Shown: piece after piece, positions 1-5,428 of the stretch
Layout of the letters: each line of letters opens with the position of its first letter
Numbering within the stretch: position 1 is the stretch's first letter
NCBI GenBank assembly: GCA_002320555.1
Contig: DCJV01000098.1
Coordinates: 19,093-24,520 of the forward strand
Direction of reading: 5' to 3'
DNA length: 5,428 nucleotides
From: Ruminococcaceae bacterium UBA1691
GTDB lineage: Bacteria > Bacillota > Clostridia > Oscillospirales > Acutalibacteraceae
Translations under genes and position numbers: made by a program
The notes under the pieces: model-generated
Told to the model about the DNA's origin: nothing
The model's input: only the letters and a program-made list of their open reading frames with translations
The model's database searches: none

Positions 1-39
1 TCACGAGCCACGCAGTGAGCAAAGTGCTATGCTGCCTCG

Positions 40-70
40 GCCTTCCGTCAGCGGTTACGCTGACAAAGGC
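40..70. repeat. Imperfect inverted repeat / stem-loop
   Basis: A perfect 7-bp stem, GTCAGCG (47-53) with CGCTGAC (58-64), around a GTTA loop. It is extended by GCCTT (40-44) with AAGGC (66-70) across a small internal loop. No T-run follows closely on either strand, so it does not look like a standard terminator. Confidence 0.6.
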
Positions 71-88
71 AGGGTGTGAGAAGTGTTT

Positions 89-124
89 AGTGGTCATATT
101 TGATCGACTGCGCAACAGACCACT
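89..124. repeat. Inverted repeat AGTGGTC / GACCACT
   Basis: Perfect 7-bp arms at 89-95 and 118-124 with a 22-nt spacer. It could be a protein-binding site or the base of an RNA stem; nothing in the sequence decides between these. Confidence 0.5.
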
Positions 125-270
125 GTGAGAAAATTACGGTTTCACTTACATAAATTGCAGCGTGAAAAGCTCTCTGGAGGCCAAGGCAGTGCTCAGCGGC
201 GCCGGTTACGAAAACGATCAGAAACCATGTTTTTTTGTGCTTTTTTCTTCTCTTAGACTTGATCGACAAG

Positions 271-305
271 CAATACCGCCTCTCTTTCAAAGAGAGGCGG
301 CATTG
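271..305 (-). terminator. Hairpin after hndD, probable end of the operon
   Basis: A perfect 10-bp GC-rich stem (276-285 with 291-300) and 5-nt loop, extended by four more pairs (271-274 with 302-305) across one A-C mismatch. It begins 13 nt after the hndD stop codon, the right place for an intrinsic terminator. The minus-strand sequence after the stem is only mildly T-rich (TATTGCTTGTC), and a run of five T lies on the plus-strand side at 315-319 instead. It may thus act in both directions, be a weak terminator, or serve as a 3'-end stabilising stem. Confidence 0.6.
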
Positions 306-317
306 CGAAAACCGTTT

Positions 318-2060
318 TTATTTATATTTCGGTCTGGCCTGATAGGAAGTATGTAGCACCTCATGCGCAAGGTGGCTGCCCGGCTCGCCGAAGAATTCGG
401 TGTAGACCGTTTTGATCGCATCACTCTCATGCGATTTGCGCACGGGAAGCTTGCGGTCCGCATCGTACAGCGCAGCCGCACGGCGGTTCTTCAGGTCGAC
501 GAAATTACGCACCACCGCGTGCTGGATCGGCTGGCCGCCGCCGTTGATGCAGCCGCCGGGGCAGCCCATGATTTCAACGAACTGATAGGGGGAAGTGCCG
601 GCCTTGATCTGCTCCATGAGGGTGTGGGCGTTGGCCGTGCCGCTGGCAACGGCAACCTTCAGTTTCATGCCCGCCACCTCATATTCCGCTTCCTTCACGC
701 CGTCCATGCCGCGCACATCGGTAAAATCGACATTGTCAAGGGGTTTGCCTGTGAGTGTTTCAACGGCCGTGCGAAGAGCCGCTTCCATTACGCCGCCCGT
801 CGTGCCGAAGATGACGGCCGCGCCGGTGCCCTCGCCGAGCGGATTGTCGAATTCCTCATCCGGCAGGTGCTTGAAGTAGATACCTGCGCTCTCGATCATG
901 CGCGCAAGCTCGCGGGTGGTCAGCGCGATATCTACATCCGGATAGCCGGAAGCGGCCTGATCATCGCGCTTGGTCTCGAATTTTTTCGCCGTGCAGGGCA
1001 TGATGCCAACCACGACGATCTTCTCCGGATCAAGGCCCATCTTCTTGGCATACCAGGTTTTGATCGTCGCGCCGAACATCTGCTGCGGCGATTTGCAGGT
1101 GGAGAGATGTGGGATCTGATCCGGATAGTAATGCTCGCAGTATTTGACCCAGCCGGGGGAGCAGGAGGTGATCATCGGCAGCACGCCGCCGTTTTGCACG
1201 CGCTCGATAAACTCGTGCGCTTCCTCCATAATCGTCAGGTCCGCGGCAAAATCAGTATCGAATACCTTATCGAAGCCGAGGCGCCTGAGCGCCGCCACCA
1301 TCTTGCCCTGCACGTTGGTGCCGATGCTCATGCCGAAGCACTCGCCGAGGGTGGCGCGGATGGAGGGGGCCGTCTGGACGATCACATATTTCTCCGGATC
1401 GTTGATGGCGGCGAGCGCCTTGTCGGTATCGTCCTTTTCCACCAGAGCGCCGGTCGGGCAATTGACGATGCACTGCCCGCAGGAGATGCAGGAGACGTCC
1501 GCCAGGTCCTTATCGAATGCGGAGCTGATATGCGTATCGAAGCCGCGGGCGTTCGCGCCGATCACGGAGATCTTCTGCATATCGCAGGCAGCGACGCAGC
1601 GGCGGCAGAGGATACACTTGTTGTTATCGCGGATCATATGCGCGGCGGAGTCGTCAAACTCATAGTGCGGATTTGCGCCCTCATAGCGCGTTTCGTTATC
1701 CACGCCGAACTCCTTGCAGAGCTGCTGGAGCTCGCAGTTGCCGCTGCGCACGCAGGAGAGGCACTTGCGGTCGTGCGTGGAGAGAATCAGTTCGAGGGTG
1801 ATCTTGCGGGAAGAACGCACCTTCTCCGTATTCGTGAAGACCTCCATGCCTTCGTTAACCGGATAGACGCAGGCGGTGACAAGGCTTCTCGCGCCCTTGA
1901 CCTCCACCATGCAGATACGGCACGCGCCGATTTCATTGATATCCTTGAGGTAACACAGCGTCGGGATCTCGATCCCGGCATAGCGCGCCGCTTCGAGGAT
2001 AGAAATGCCGTTGGGCACACTCAAGGGCATGCCGTTGATTTTGATATTGACCATTTCCAT
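318..2060 (-). CDS. hndD: [FeFe] hydrogenase catalytic subunit (HndD/HydA type, group A, CpI-like architecture)
   Basis: Catalytic subunit that interconverts protons plus electrons and H2 in the cytoplasm. The 580-residue protein is close to the length of single-chain CpI. Domains in order: plant-type [2Fe-2S] domain (C36, C47, C50, C64); His-Cys3 [4Fe-4S] site (H96, C100, C103, C109); two ferredoxin [4Fe-4S] sites (C149/C152/C155/C159 and C191/C194/C197/C201); H-cluster domain with L1 TSCSPGW (298-304), L2 MPCTAKKFE (354-362) and L3 with E496, M498, C500, C504; small-subunit-like tail (about 521-580). By position, C300, E280, S320 and E283 match the CpI proton path. L1 has Ser301 where CpI has an H-cluster cysteine ligand (see findings). 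There is no extra C-terminal [2Fe-2S] domain like that of Thermotoga HydA. The start at 2060 is chosen because AAGGAG lies 11 nt upstream; an in-frame extension to 2114 would overlap the end of hndC and lacks family similarity. Last gene of the operon. Confidence 0.97.
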   Translation of the reverse strand: MEMVNIKINGMPLSVPNGISILEAARYAGIEIPTLCYLKDINEIGACRICMVEVKGARSLVTACVYPVNEGMEVFTNTEKVRSSRKITLELILSTHDRKCLSCVRSGNCELQQLCKEFGVDNETRYEGANPHYEFDDSAAHMIRDNNKCILCRRCVAACDMQKISVIGANARGFDTHISSAFDKDLADVSCISCGQCIVNCPTGALVEKDDTDKALAAINDPEKYVIVQTAPSIRATLGECFGMSIGTNVQGKMVAALRRLGFDKVFDTDFAADLTIMEEAHEFIERVQNGGVLPMITSCSPGWVKYCEHYYPDQIPHLSTCKSPQQMFGATIKTWYAKKMGLDPEKIVVVGIMPCTAKKFETKRDDQAASGYPDVDIALTTRELARMIESAGIYFKHLPDEEFDNPLGEGTGAAVIFGTTGGVMEAALRTAVETLTGKPLDNVDFTDVRGMDGVKEAEYEVAGMKLKVAVASGTANAHTLMEQIKAGTSPYQFVEIMGCPGGCINGGGQPIQHAVVRNFVDLKNRRAAALYDADRKLPVRKSHESDAIKTVYTEFFGEPGSHLAHEVLHTSYQARPKYK

Positions 2061-2071
2061 TGACAGGCACA

Positions 2072-2077
2072 CTCCTT
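2072..2077 (-). promoter_or_regulatory. Ribosome binding site of hndD
   Basis: AAGGAG on the minus strand, 11 nt before the ATG at 2060, inside the 20-nt gap after the hndC stop. It decides the start of hndD against the longer frame beginning at 2114 and against the second Met two codons downstream. Confidence 0.85.
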
Positions 2078-2080
2078 TCG

Positions 2081-3871
2081 TTATTTCTTCTTGATGGCCT
2101 GCATCTTCTTGCACTTTTCAACGCAGGCGCCGCACTTGATGCACTTGCTGGTGTCGATGGTGTGCGGCTTGCGAATTTCGCCGGAGATCGCGCCCACCGG
2201 GCAGGTGCGCGCGCACAGGCCGCAGCCGATGCACTTGTCCGCGTCTATGTAGTAGTTGAGCAATGCCTTGCAGACGCCGGCGGGGCACTTCTTATCGACC
2301 ACGTGCGCGATGTATTCATCGCGGAAGAATTTCAGTGTTGCAAGCACGGGGTTCGGAGCCGTCTGGCCCAGGCCGCACAGGGAATTCTGCTTGATATAGT
2401 AGGCGAGCTCTTCGAGCTTGTCGATATCCTCAAGCGTACCCTTGCCGGAGGTGATCTTCTCAAGGAGCTCCATCATGCGCTTGGTGCCGATCCGGCAGGG
2501 GGAACACTTGCCGCAGGATTCGTCGACCGTAAATTCCAGGAAGAATTTCGCGATGTCGACCATGCAGTTATCTTCATCCATGACGATCAGCCCGCCGGAG
2601 CCCATCATGCAGCCGATGGCGGTGAGGTTGTCATAGTCGATCTCCGTATCCATCAGGGAAGCGGGGATGCAGCCGCCGGAAGGGCCGCCGGTCTGCGCAG
2701 CCTTAAACTTCTTTCCGTTGGGGATGCCGCCGCCGATCTCCTCGACGATCTCGCGCAGTGTGGTGCCCATTGGGATTTCCACAAGGCCGGTGTTTTTGAT
2801 CTTGCCGCCCAGGGCAAAGACCTTGGTGCCCTTGGAGCGCTCAGTGCCCATGGAGGCGAACCAATCCGCGCCCTTCAAAATGATCTGCGGGACGTTGGCA
2901 AAGGTTTCCACGTTATTCTCCGTTGTGGGCTTGCCAAACAGGCCTTTGACCGCCGGGTAAGGTGGACGCGGGCGGGGCTCGCCGCGGTTGCCCTCGATGG
3001 AGGTCATCAGCGCGGTTTCCTCACCGCAGACGAACGCGCCTGCGCCAAGGCGGATGTGAAGGTCAAAATCGAAGCCGGAATCGAAGATGTTTTTGCCCAG
3101 CAGGCCGTATTCCTTGGCCTGTTGGATGGCGATTTCCAGGCGGTTGACCGCAATCGGGTACTCCGCGCGCACATAAATATAGCCTTCCGTCGCGCCGACA
3201 GCATAGCCGCAGATTGCCATAGCTTCCACGATACAGTGCGGATCGCCTTCCAGCACGGAGCGATCCATAAATGCGCCGGGGTCGCCCTCGTCCGCGTTGC
3301 AGACGACATATTTCTGATCCGCCTTGTTCATGGCGGCCAGCTCCCACTTGCGGCCGGTCGGGAAACCGCCGCCGCCGCGGCCGCGCAGCCCGGAATCCTT
3401 GATCACTTGGATCACCTGCTCCGGCGTGTATTCTGTCAGGCACTTTGCAAGCGCCTGATAGCCGTCGTAGGCGATATATTCGTCGATGTTTTCCGGATCG
3501 ATCACGCCGCAGTTGCGCAGCGCAACGCGCCTTTGCTTTTTATAAAAATCAGTCGATTCAATGCTCTTTACAACATCCTGATGGACGGTATCATCATACA
3601 GCAGGCGCTTGACGATACGGCCCTTGAGCAGGTGCTCTTCCACAATTTCGGGAACATCCTCCACCTTGACCTCACTGTAGAAGCACCCCTCCGGATAGAC
3701 GATCATAATCGGGCCAAGTGCGCACAGGCCGTGGCAGCCGGTCTGGACGACCTTGATCTCGTCGGCAAGGCCCTTCTCCGCGATCTGCGCTTCCAGCGCC
3801 TCAATGATCGCGGGCGCGTTTGCGGAGGTACAGCCGGTACCGCCGCAAACCAGTACATGGGAACGATACAT
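2081..3871 (-). CDS. hndC: NuoF-like FMN/NAD(P)-binding hydrogenase subunit with extra Fe-S domains (HndC/HydB type)
   Basis: Flavin subunit that exchanges electrons with NAD(P)H and passes them to the hydrogenase; in bifurcating relatives the FMN here is the proposed branching site. Of 596 residues, the N-terminal thioredoxin-like domain carries a [2Fe-2S] set C9, C14, C46, C50. The NuoF core follows, with the glycine-rich GRGGGGFPTGRKW stretch (164-176), NADEGDPGAFMDR (192-204) and GAGAFVCGEETAL (276-288). The [4Fe-4S] ligands are C453, C456, C459 (ESCGKCSPCR) and C499. A CPAGVC pair (C529, C534) precedes a C-terminal two-cluster ferredoxin domain (C547/C550/C553/C557 and C577/C580/C583/C587). 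The extra N- and C-terminal domains distinguish it from plain complex I NuoF and are typical of HydB/HndC. The ATG at 3871 has AAGGAGG 7 nt upstream and lies 16 nt after hndB. All expected Fe-S ligands are present. NAD versus NADP preference is not assigned. Confidence 0.97.
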   Translation of the reverse strand: MYRSHVLVCGGTGCTSANAPAIIEALEAQIAEKGLADEIKVVQTGCHGLCALGPIMIVYPEGCFYSEVKVEDVPEIVEEHLLKGRIVKRLLYDDTVHQDVVKSIESTDFYKKQRRVALRNCGVIDPENIDEYIAYDGYQALAKCLTEYTPEQVIQVIKDSGLRGRGGGGFPTGRKWELAAMNKADQKYVVCNADEGDPGAFMDRSVLEGDPHCIVEAMAICGYAVGATEGYIYVRAEYPIAVNRLEIAIQQAKEYGLLGKNIFDSGFDFDLHIRLGAGAFVCGEETALMTSIEGNRGEPRPRPPYPAVKGLFGKPTTENNVETFANVPQIILKGADWFASMGTERSKGTKVFALGGKIKNTGLVEIPMGTTLREIVEEIGGGIPNGKKFKAAQTGGPSGGCIPASLMDTEIDYDNLTAIGCMMGSGGLIVMDEDNCMVDIAKFFLEFTVDESCGKCSPCRIGTKRMMELLEKITSGKGTLEDIDKLEELAYYIKQNSLCGLGQTAPNPVLATLKFFRDEYIAHVVDKKCPAGVCKALLNYYIDADKCIGCGLCARTCPVGAISGEIRKPHTIDTSKCIKCGACVEKCKKMQAIKKK

Positions 3872-3878
3872 TGCTTTT

Positions 3879-3885
3879 CCTCCTT
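3879..3885 (-). promoter_or_regulatory. Ribosome binding site of hndC
   Basis: AAGGAGG on the minus strand, 7 nt before the ATG at 3871 and within the 16-nt gap after the hndB stop. It is a perfect Shine-Dalgarno core and fixes the hndC start. Confidence 0.85.
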
Positions 3886-3887
3886 AC

Positions 3888-4259
3888 TTATTTGGCGATT
3901 GCGCCAACGGTATATTCTGTGACGACGTTGCCGTTCACCAAATGGTCCGTCACAACGCGGGCGGCTTTTTCTGCCGTCATCTTGACATAGGTGACCTTCT
4001 CCTTGCCCGGCTCCAGAATCTCGACGATCGGCTCATACTGACACATGCCGATGCAGCCGGTCTGAGCCACGGTAACGTTTTGCAGGTGGCGCTTCTCCAC
4101 CTCGTCCATAAACGCGTTGAGGACCGGGCGCGCGCCCGCGGCAATGCCGCAGGTGGCCATGCCGACTACGACGCGGGTGACGTCGCTCTGATCCTCACGG
4201 ACGGTCATCTTTTCCTTTGTCCTTTCCTTTATTGCCATCAATTCTTCGAGTGTTTTCAT
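3888..4259 (-). CDS. hndB: Thioredoxin-like (2Fe-2S) ferredoxin-type hydrogenase subunit (HndB type)
   Basis: Small cytoplasmic electron-transfer or structural subunit of the hydrogenase, 123 residues. It starts with a charged helix-like stretch (1-26), then a thioredoxin-like fold. The stretch TGCIGMCQYEP (67-77) parallels TGCHGLCALGP in the N-terminal domain of hndC, so the two domains look homologous. Only three cysteines are present: C37, C69, C73. The fourth ligand of the usual C-x4-C...C-x3-C pattern is replaced by Gly42 (CGIAAG). A [2Fe-2S] cluster is therefore possible only with another ligand, or the subunit may have none. The start at 4259 is chosen because it overlaps the stop of the ATPase gene as ATGA and has GGAGG 9 nt upstream; the longer frame from 4316 would overlap the ATPase gene by about 60 nt and its extra residues do not look like the family. 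Translation is probably coupled to the preceding gene. Confidence 0.93.
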   Translation of the reverse strand: MKTLEELMAIKERTKEKMTVREDQSDVTRVVVGMATCGIAAGARPVLNAFMDEVEKRHLQNVTVAQTGCIGMCQYEPIVEILEPGKEKVTYVKMTAEKAARVVTDHLVNGNVVTEYTVGAIAK

Positions 4260-4810
4260 TGAGTAACACCTCCACATATCATTTGGGTCTGTTCGGTGAG
4301 ATAATCCTGGATCCAAGCGCGTACCTCAGGCGTGTCGAGCGGTACCCCTTCGAGGATTTTGCGCAGCTCGCGCGTATCGATGGTGAATTCCTTCCCGTCC
4401 TTTTGCCGGCGATAGCAGAAATTGCGGTCCGTATTCATACAGATGAGCATGGTAACGGTGGAGCAGATATCCCCCAGAGGGATAAAATCCACATGGTCTG
4501 TATGAAACAGCGCCGTGACGGTCGTCCCCTTGCCGGACTCGGAGGTGATCTCGAAGCCTCCGCCCGTCATTTCCGCCGCCATGCGAAACAGTGGGATGCC
4601 CATGCCGACCTTGCGGGTCGTGCGGGTGGTATAGAAAGGGTCAGAGACACTTTTGAGCTTTTCCGGCGTCATGCCGCAGCCATCGTCTGCAATCCGGATG
4701 GTCAGAAGCTTTTCTGCCGTATTCTCATCAATTTCGATTGCAATGAGCGTTGCGCCGGCTGCAATGGAATTCTGCGCAATATCCAGCACGTTGAGAGAAA
4801 GTTCACGCAT
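4256..4810 (-). CDS. HATPase_c-domain ATP-binding protein of the hydrogenase operon (histidine-kinase-like, no phospho-acceptor domain)
   Basis: 184-residue GHKL-fold ATP-binding protein, predicted cytoplasmic. The ATPase domain fills residues 1 to about 103: N box LDIAQNSIAAGA (9-20, N14), G1 box DDGCGM (42-47), F-box-like DPFYTT (57-62), G2 region VGMGIPLF (68-75) and GKGTTV (93-98). No dimerisation/phospho-acceptor His domain, sensor domain or membrane segment precedes it, so it is not a complete sensor kinase. The tail (about 104-184) is a distinct region with DHVDFIPLGD (104-113) and a charged FTIDTREL segment, which I recall as conserved in hydrogenase-linked members. Same-order clusters with such a gene occur in acetogens such as Acetobacterium (family knowledge, from memory). 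It starts 3 nt after the hndA stop without a clear Shine-Dalgarno site and overlaps hndB by ATGA, so its output is probably tied to the subunits. The role is unproven: an anti-sigma-like or partner-switch kinase, or an assembly factor. Confidence 0.9.
   Translation of the reverse strand: MRELSLNVLDIAQNSIAAGATLIAIEIDENTAEKLLTIRIADDGCGMTPEKLKSVSDPFYTTRTTRKVGMGIPLFRMAAEMTGGGFEITSESGKGTTVTALFHTDHVDFIPLGDICSTVTMLICMNTDRNFCYRRQKDGKEFTIDTRELRKILEGVPLDTPEVRAWIQDYLTEQTQMICGGVTQ
4269..4273 (-). promoter_or_regulatory. Ribosome binding site of hndB, inside the ATPase gene
   Basis: GGAGG on the minus strand, 9 nt before the hndB ATG. It lies within the last codons of the preceding ATPase gene and supports the 4-nt ATGA overlap start over the longer frame. 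Confidence 0.8.
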
Positions 4811-4813
4811 CGC

Positions 4814-5311
4814 TTAATCCATATATTTCTGCAGGATGCCGGGGATTTCATCGGCGGTGAGCTTGCCGTAAACGTCGTCGTTGATCATCATGACGGGGGC
4901 AAGGCCGCATGCACCGATGCAGCGGCAGGCGGTCACAGAGAAGCGGCCGTCTTCCGTGCACTCCTCAGGGCCGCAGTTGAGGATTTCGCACACCTTGTCG
5001 AGCACTTCCTGCGCGCCCTTTACATAGCAAGCGGTACCCAGGCAAACGGAAATGTGGTAGGTGCCCTTCGGGGAGAGCGCAAACTGCGCATAAAAGGTGG
5101 ACACGCCATACACCTTTTCGAGCGGCAGGCCCATGCCGTCTGCGATCATAACCTGCACCTCAAAGGGCAGGTAGCCGTAGATCTGCTGCGCCTGCTGCAT
5201 GACATGCATGAGCATGCTTTTGTCATGCTTGTTTTCCTCAATCACGGCCTTGAGCTGCGCTTCCTGCTCAGCGGTGCCGCGAAAGGGGATACTGCTGACT
5301 TTTTTGAGCAT
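4814..5311 (-). CDS. hndA: NuoE-like [2Fe-2S] hydrogenase subunit (HndA/HydC type)
   Basis: Thioredoxin-like [2Fe-2S] subunit, 165 residues, matching the usual size of the 24-kDa/NuoE family. It partners the NuoF-like HndC and carries electrons to or from the flavin side. An N-terminal helical bundle (about 15-80) includes the family stretch QQIYGYLP (42-49) and GVSTFYAQF (69-77). The cluster ligands are C90 and C95 (CLGTAC) and C131 and C135 (RCIGACGLAP), the standard C-x4-C...C-x3-C arrangement, all intact. Extra cysteines at 108, 113, 118 and 129 are not expected ligands. The ATG at 5311 has AAGGAGG 9 nt upstream. The frame stays open without an ATG to the window edge, but the upstream codons are Arg-rich and unlike the family, so the internal ATG is preferred. 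First visible gene of the operon. Confidence 0.96.
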   Translation of the reverse strand: MLKKVSSIPFRGTAEQEAQLKAVIEENKHDKSMLMHVMQQAQQIYGYLPFEVQVMIADGMGLPLEKVYGVSTFYAQFALSPKGTYHISVCLGTACYVKGAQEVLDKVCEILNCGPEECTEDGRFSVTACRCIGACGLAPVMMINDDVYGKLTADEIPGILQKYMD

Positions 5312-5320
5312 TGACTGATT

Positions 5321-5327
5321 CCTCCTT
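5321..5327 (-). promoter_or_regulatory. Ribosome binding site of hndA
   Basis: AAGGAGG on the minus strand, 9 nt before the ATG at 5311. This perfect core supports the chosen start although the frame continues open upstream. Confidence 0.85.
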
Positions 5328-5330
5328 ACG

Positions 5331-5428
5331 GATATGTGACTGTACCTGTGAATGCGGCCTGTGCCGACCCGAACGGTGCGCCGTGCAATCTGGCTGCGCC
5401 CAATCGCCGCACTCCTCTGCGTCAGATG
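5331..5428. other. Upstream sequence of the hydrogenase operon, cut by the window edge
   Basis: No gene can be assigned. On the minus strand, the frame in phase with hndA is open to the edge but Arg-rich. A second frame is also open and runs on into hndA before stopping. The third frame has a stop a few bases from the edge and another (TAA) just before the hndA ribosome site. Any of these could be the tail of an upstream gene, but none has recognisable content. I see no convincing -35/-10 pair, so the promoter may lie further upstream, with hndA not necessarily the first gene of the transcript. Confidence 0.4.

Larger units (their letters stand above)
1..270. other. Intergenic region left of the operon, no supported gene
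   Basis: With the hairpin, this makes a stretch of about 317 bases without a credible gene. Short open frames exist on both strands (for example about 67 codons on the minus strand at 87-290 and an unfinished plus-strand frame open from the edge to 126-128), but none has a ribosome site, a recognisable product or coding-like composition. The region holds several short inverted repeats and an 8-bp direct repeat (TGTGAGAA at 75-82 and 124-131). Composition is more AT-rich near 200-270 than in the genes. Confidence 0.6.

Noticed and set aside
87..290. Minus-strand small open frame of 67 codons downstream of hndD
   Set aside because: It would start inside the end-of-operon hairpin, has no ribosome site, and its product (Lys/Arg-rich start, then unstructured) is not recognisable.
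162..356. Plus-strand small open frame of 64 codons
   Set aside because: It starts at GTG without a ribosome site and runs through the hairpin and into the end of hndD on the opposite strand.
363..2063. Plus-strand open frame of about 566 codons antisense to hndD
   Set aside because: Rich in Ala, Arg, His and Asp, with no recognisable domain or ribosome site. It mirrors the strong codon bias of hndD, whose cofactor ligands are all intact on the other strand.
2081..3871. Respiratory complex I (nuo) operon
   Set aside because: NuoE- and NuoF-like genes are present, but hndC has the extra ferredoxin domains of hydrogenase subunits, the last gene carries an H-cluster domain, and no membrane subunits are present.
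2060..3922. Plus-strand open frame of about 620 codons antisense to hndC
   Set aside because: Same artefact: a long stop-free antisense frame produced by the codon bias of hndC, with low-complexity composition and no family resemblance.
4260..4316. Longer N-terminus for hndB starting at 4316
   Set aside because: The extra residues overlap the ATPase gene, do not resemble the family, and the ATG at 4259 has a good ribosome site and a typical ATGA coupling overlap.
4217..5314. Plus-strand open frame of about 365 codons antisense to hndA and the ATPase gene
   Set aside because: It spans two clearly real opposite-strand genes and their junction, and has no ribosome site or known domain.
1..5428. 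CRISPR array, insertion sequence, tRNA or rRNA
   Set aside because: I found no regularly spaced repeats, transposase-like frame, cloverleaf or rRNA-like sequence on either strand.

Overview
This window is one minus-strand operon for a cytoplasmic, multi-subunit, pyridine-nucleotide-linked [FeFe] hydrogenase (Hnd / HydABC type). It reads from right to left. The protein sequences and gene order, the strong AAGGAGG-type ribosome sites and the lack of any export signal point to an anaerobic, fermentative or acetogenic member of the Clostridia (Firmicutes). The fairly GC-rich coding bias suggests an Oscillospiraceae- or Christensenellaceae-like gut or digester organism. The taxonomic guess is inference; the enzyme assignment is firm.

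Layout in order of transcription: bases 5428-5331 are upstream sequence with no assignable gene. Then come hndA (NuoE-like [2Fe-2S] subunit, 5311-4814), an HATPase_c-only ATP-binding protein (4810-4256), hndB (thioredoxin-like ferredoxin subunit, 4259-3888), hndC (NuoF-like FMN/NAD(P) subunit with extra Fe-S domains, 3871-2081) and hndD (catalytic H-cluster subunit, 2060-318). The genes are tightly packed, with gaps of 3 nt, a 4-nt ATGA overlap, 16 nt and 20 nt, so they form one transcription unit. A hairpin at 271-305, just past the hndD stop, is the likely end of the unit. Bases 1-270 contain no credible gene but hold several short inverted repeats.

How it works together: HndC binds FMN and the nicotinamide nucleotide. 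HndA, HndB and the ferredoxin domains of HndC and HndD form the electron wires. HndD makes or consumes H2 at its H-cluster. Related trimeric and tetrameric enzymes couple NAD(P)H and reduced ferredoxin to H2 by flavin-based electron bifurcation; whether this one bifurcates or only uses NAD(P)H cannot be read from sequence alone. The embedded ATPase is not an electron carrier and is probably regulatory or an assembly factor. The maturation genes for the H-cluster (HydE, HydF, HydG) are not in this window and must lie elsewhere.

I do not see a new type of system here: this is a recognisable hydrogenase operon. The points worth a second look are the Ser in the L1 H-cluster motif of HndD, the three-cysteine HndB, the coupled ATPase and the structured DNA left of the operon.
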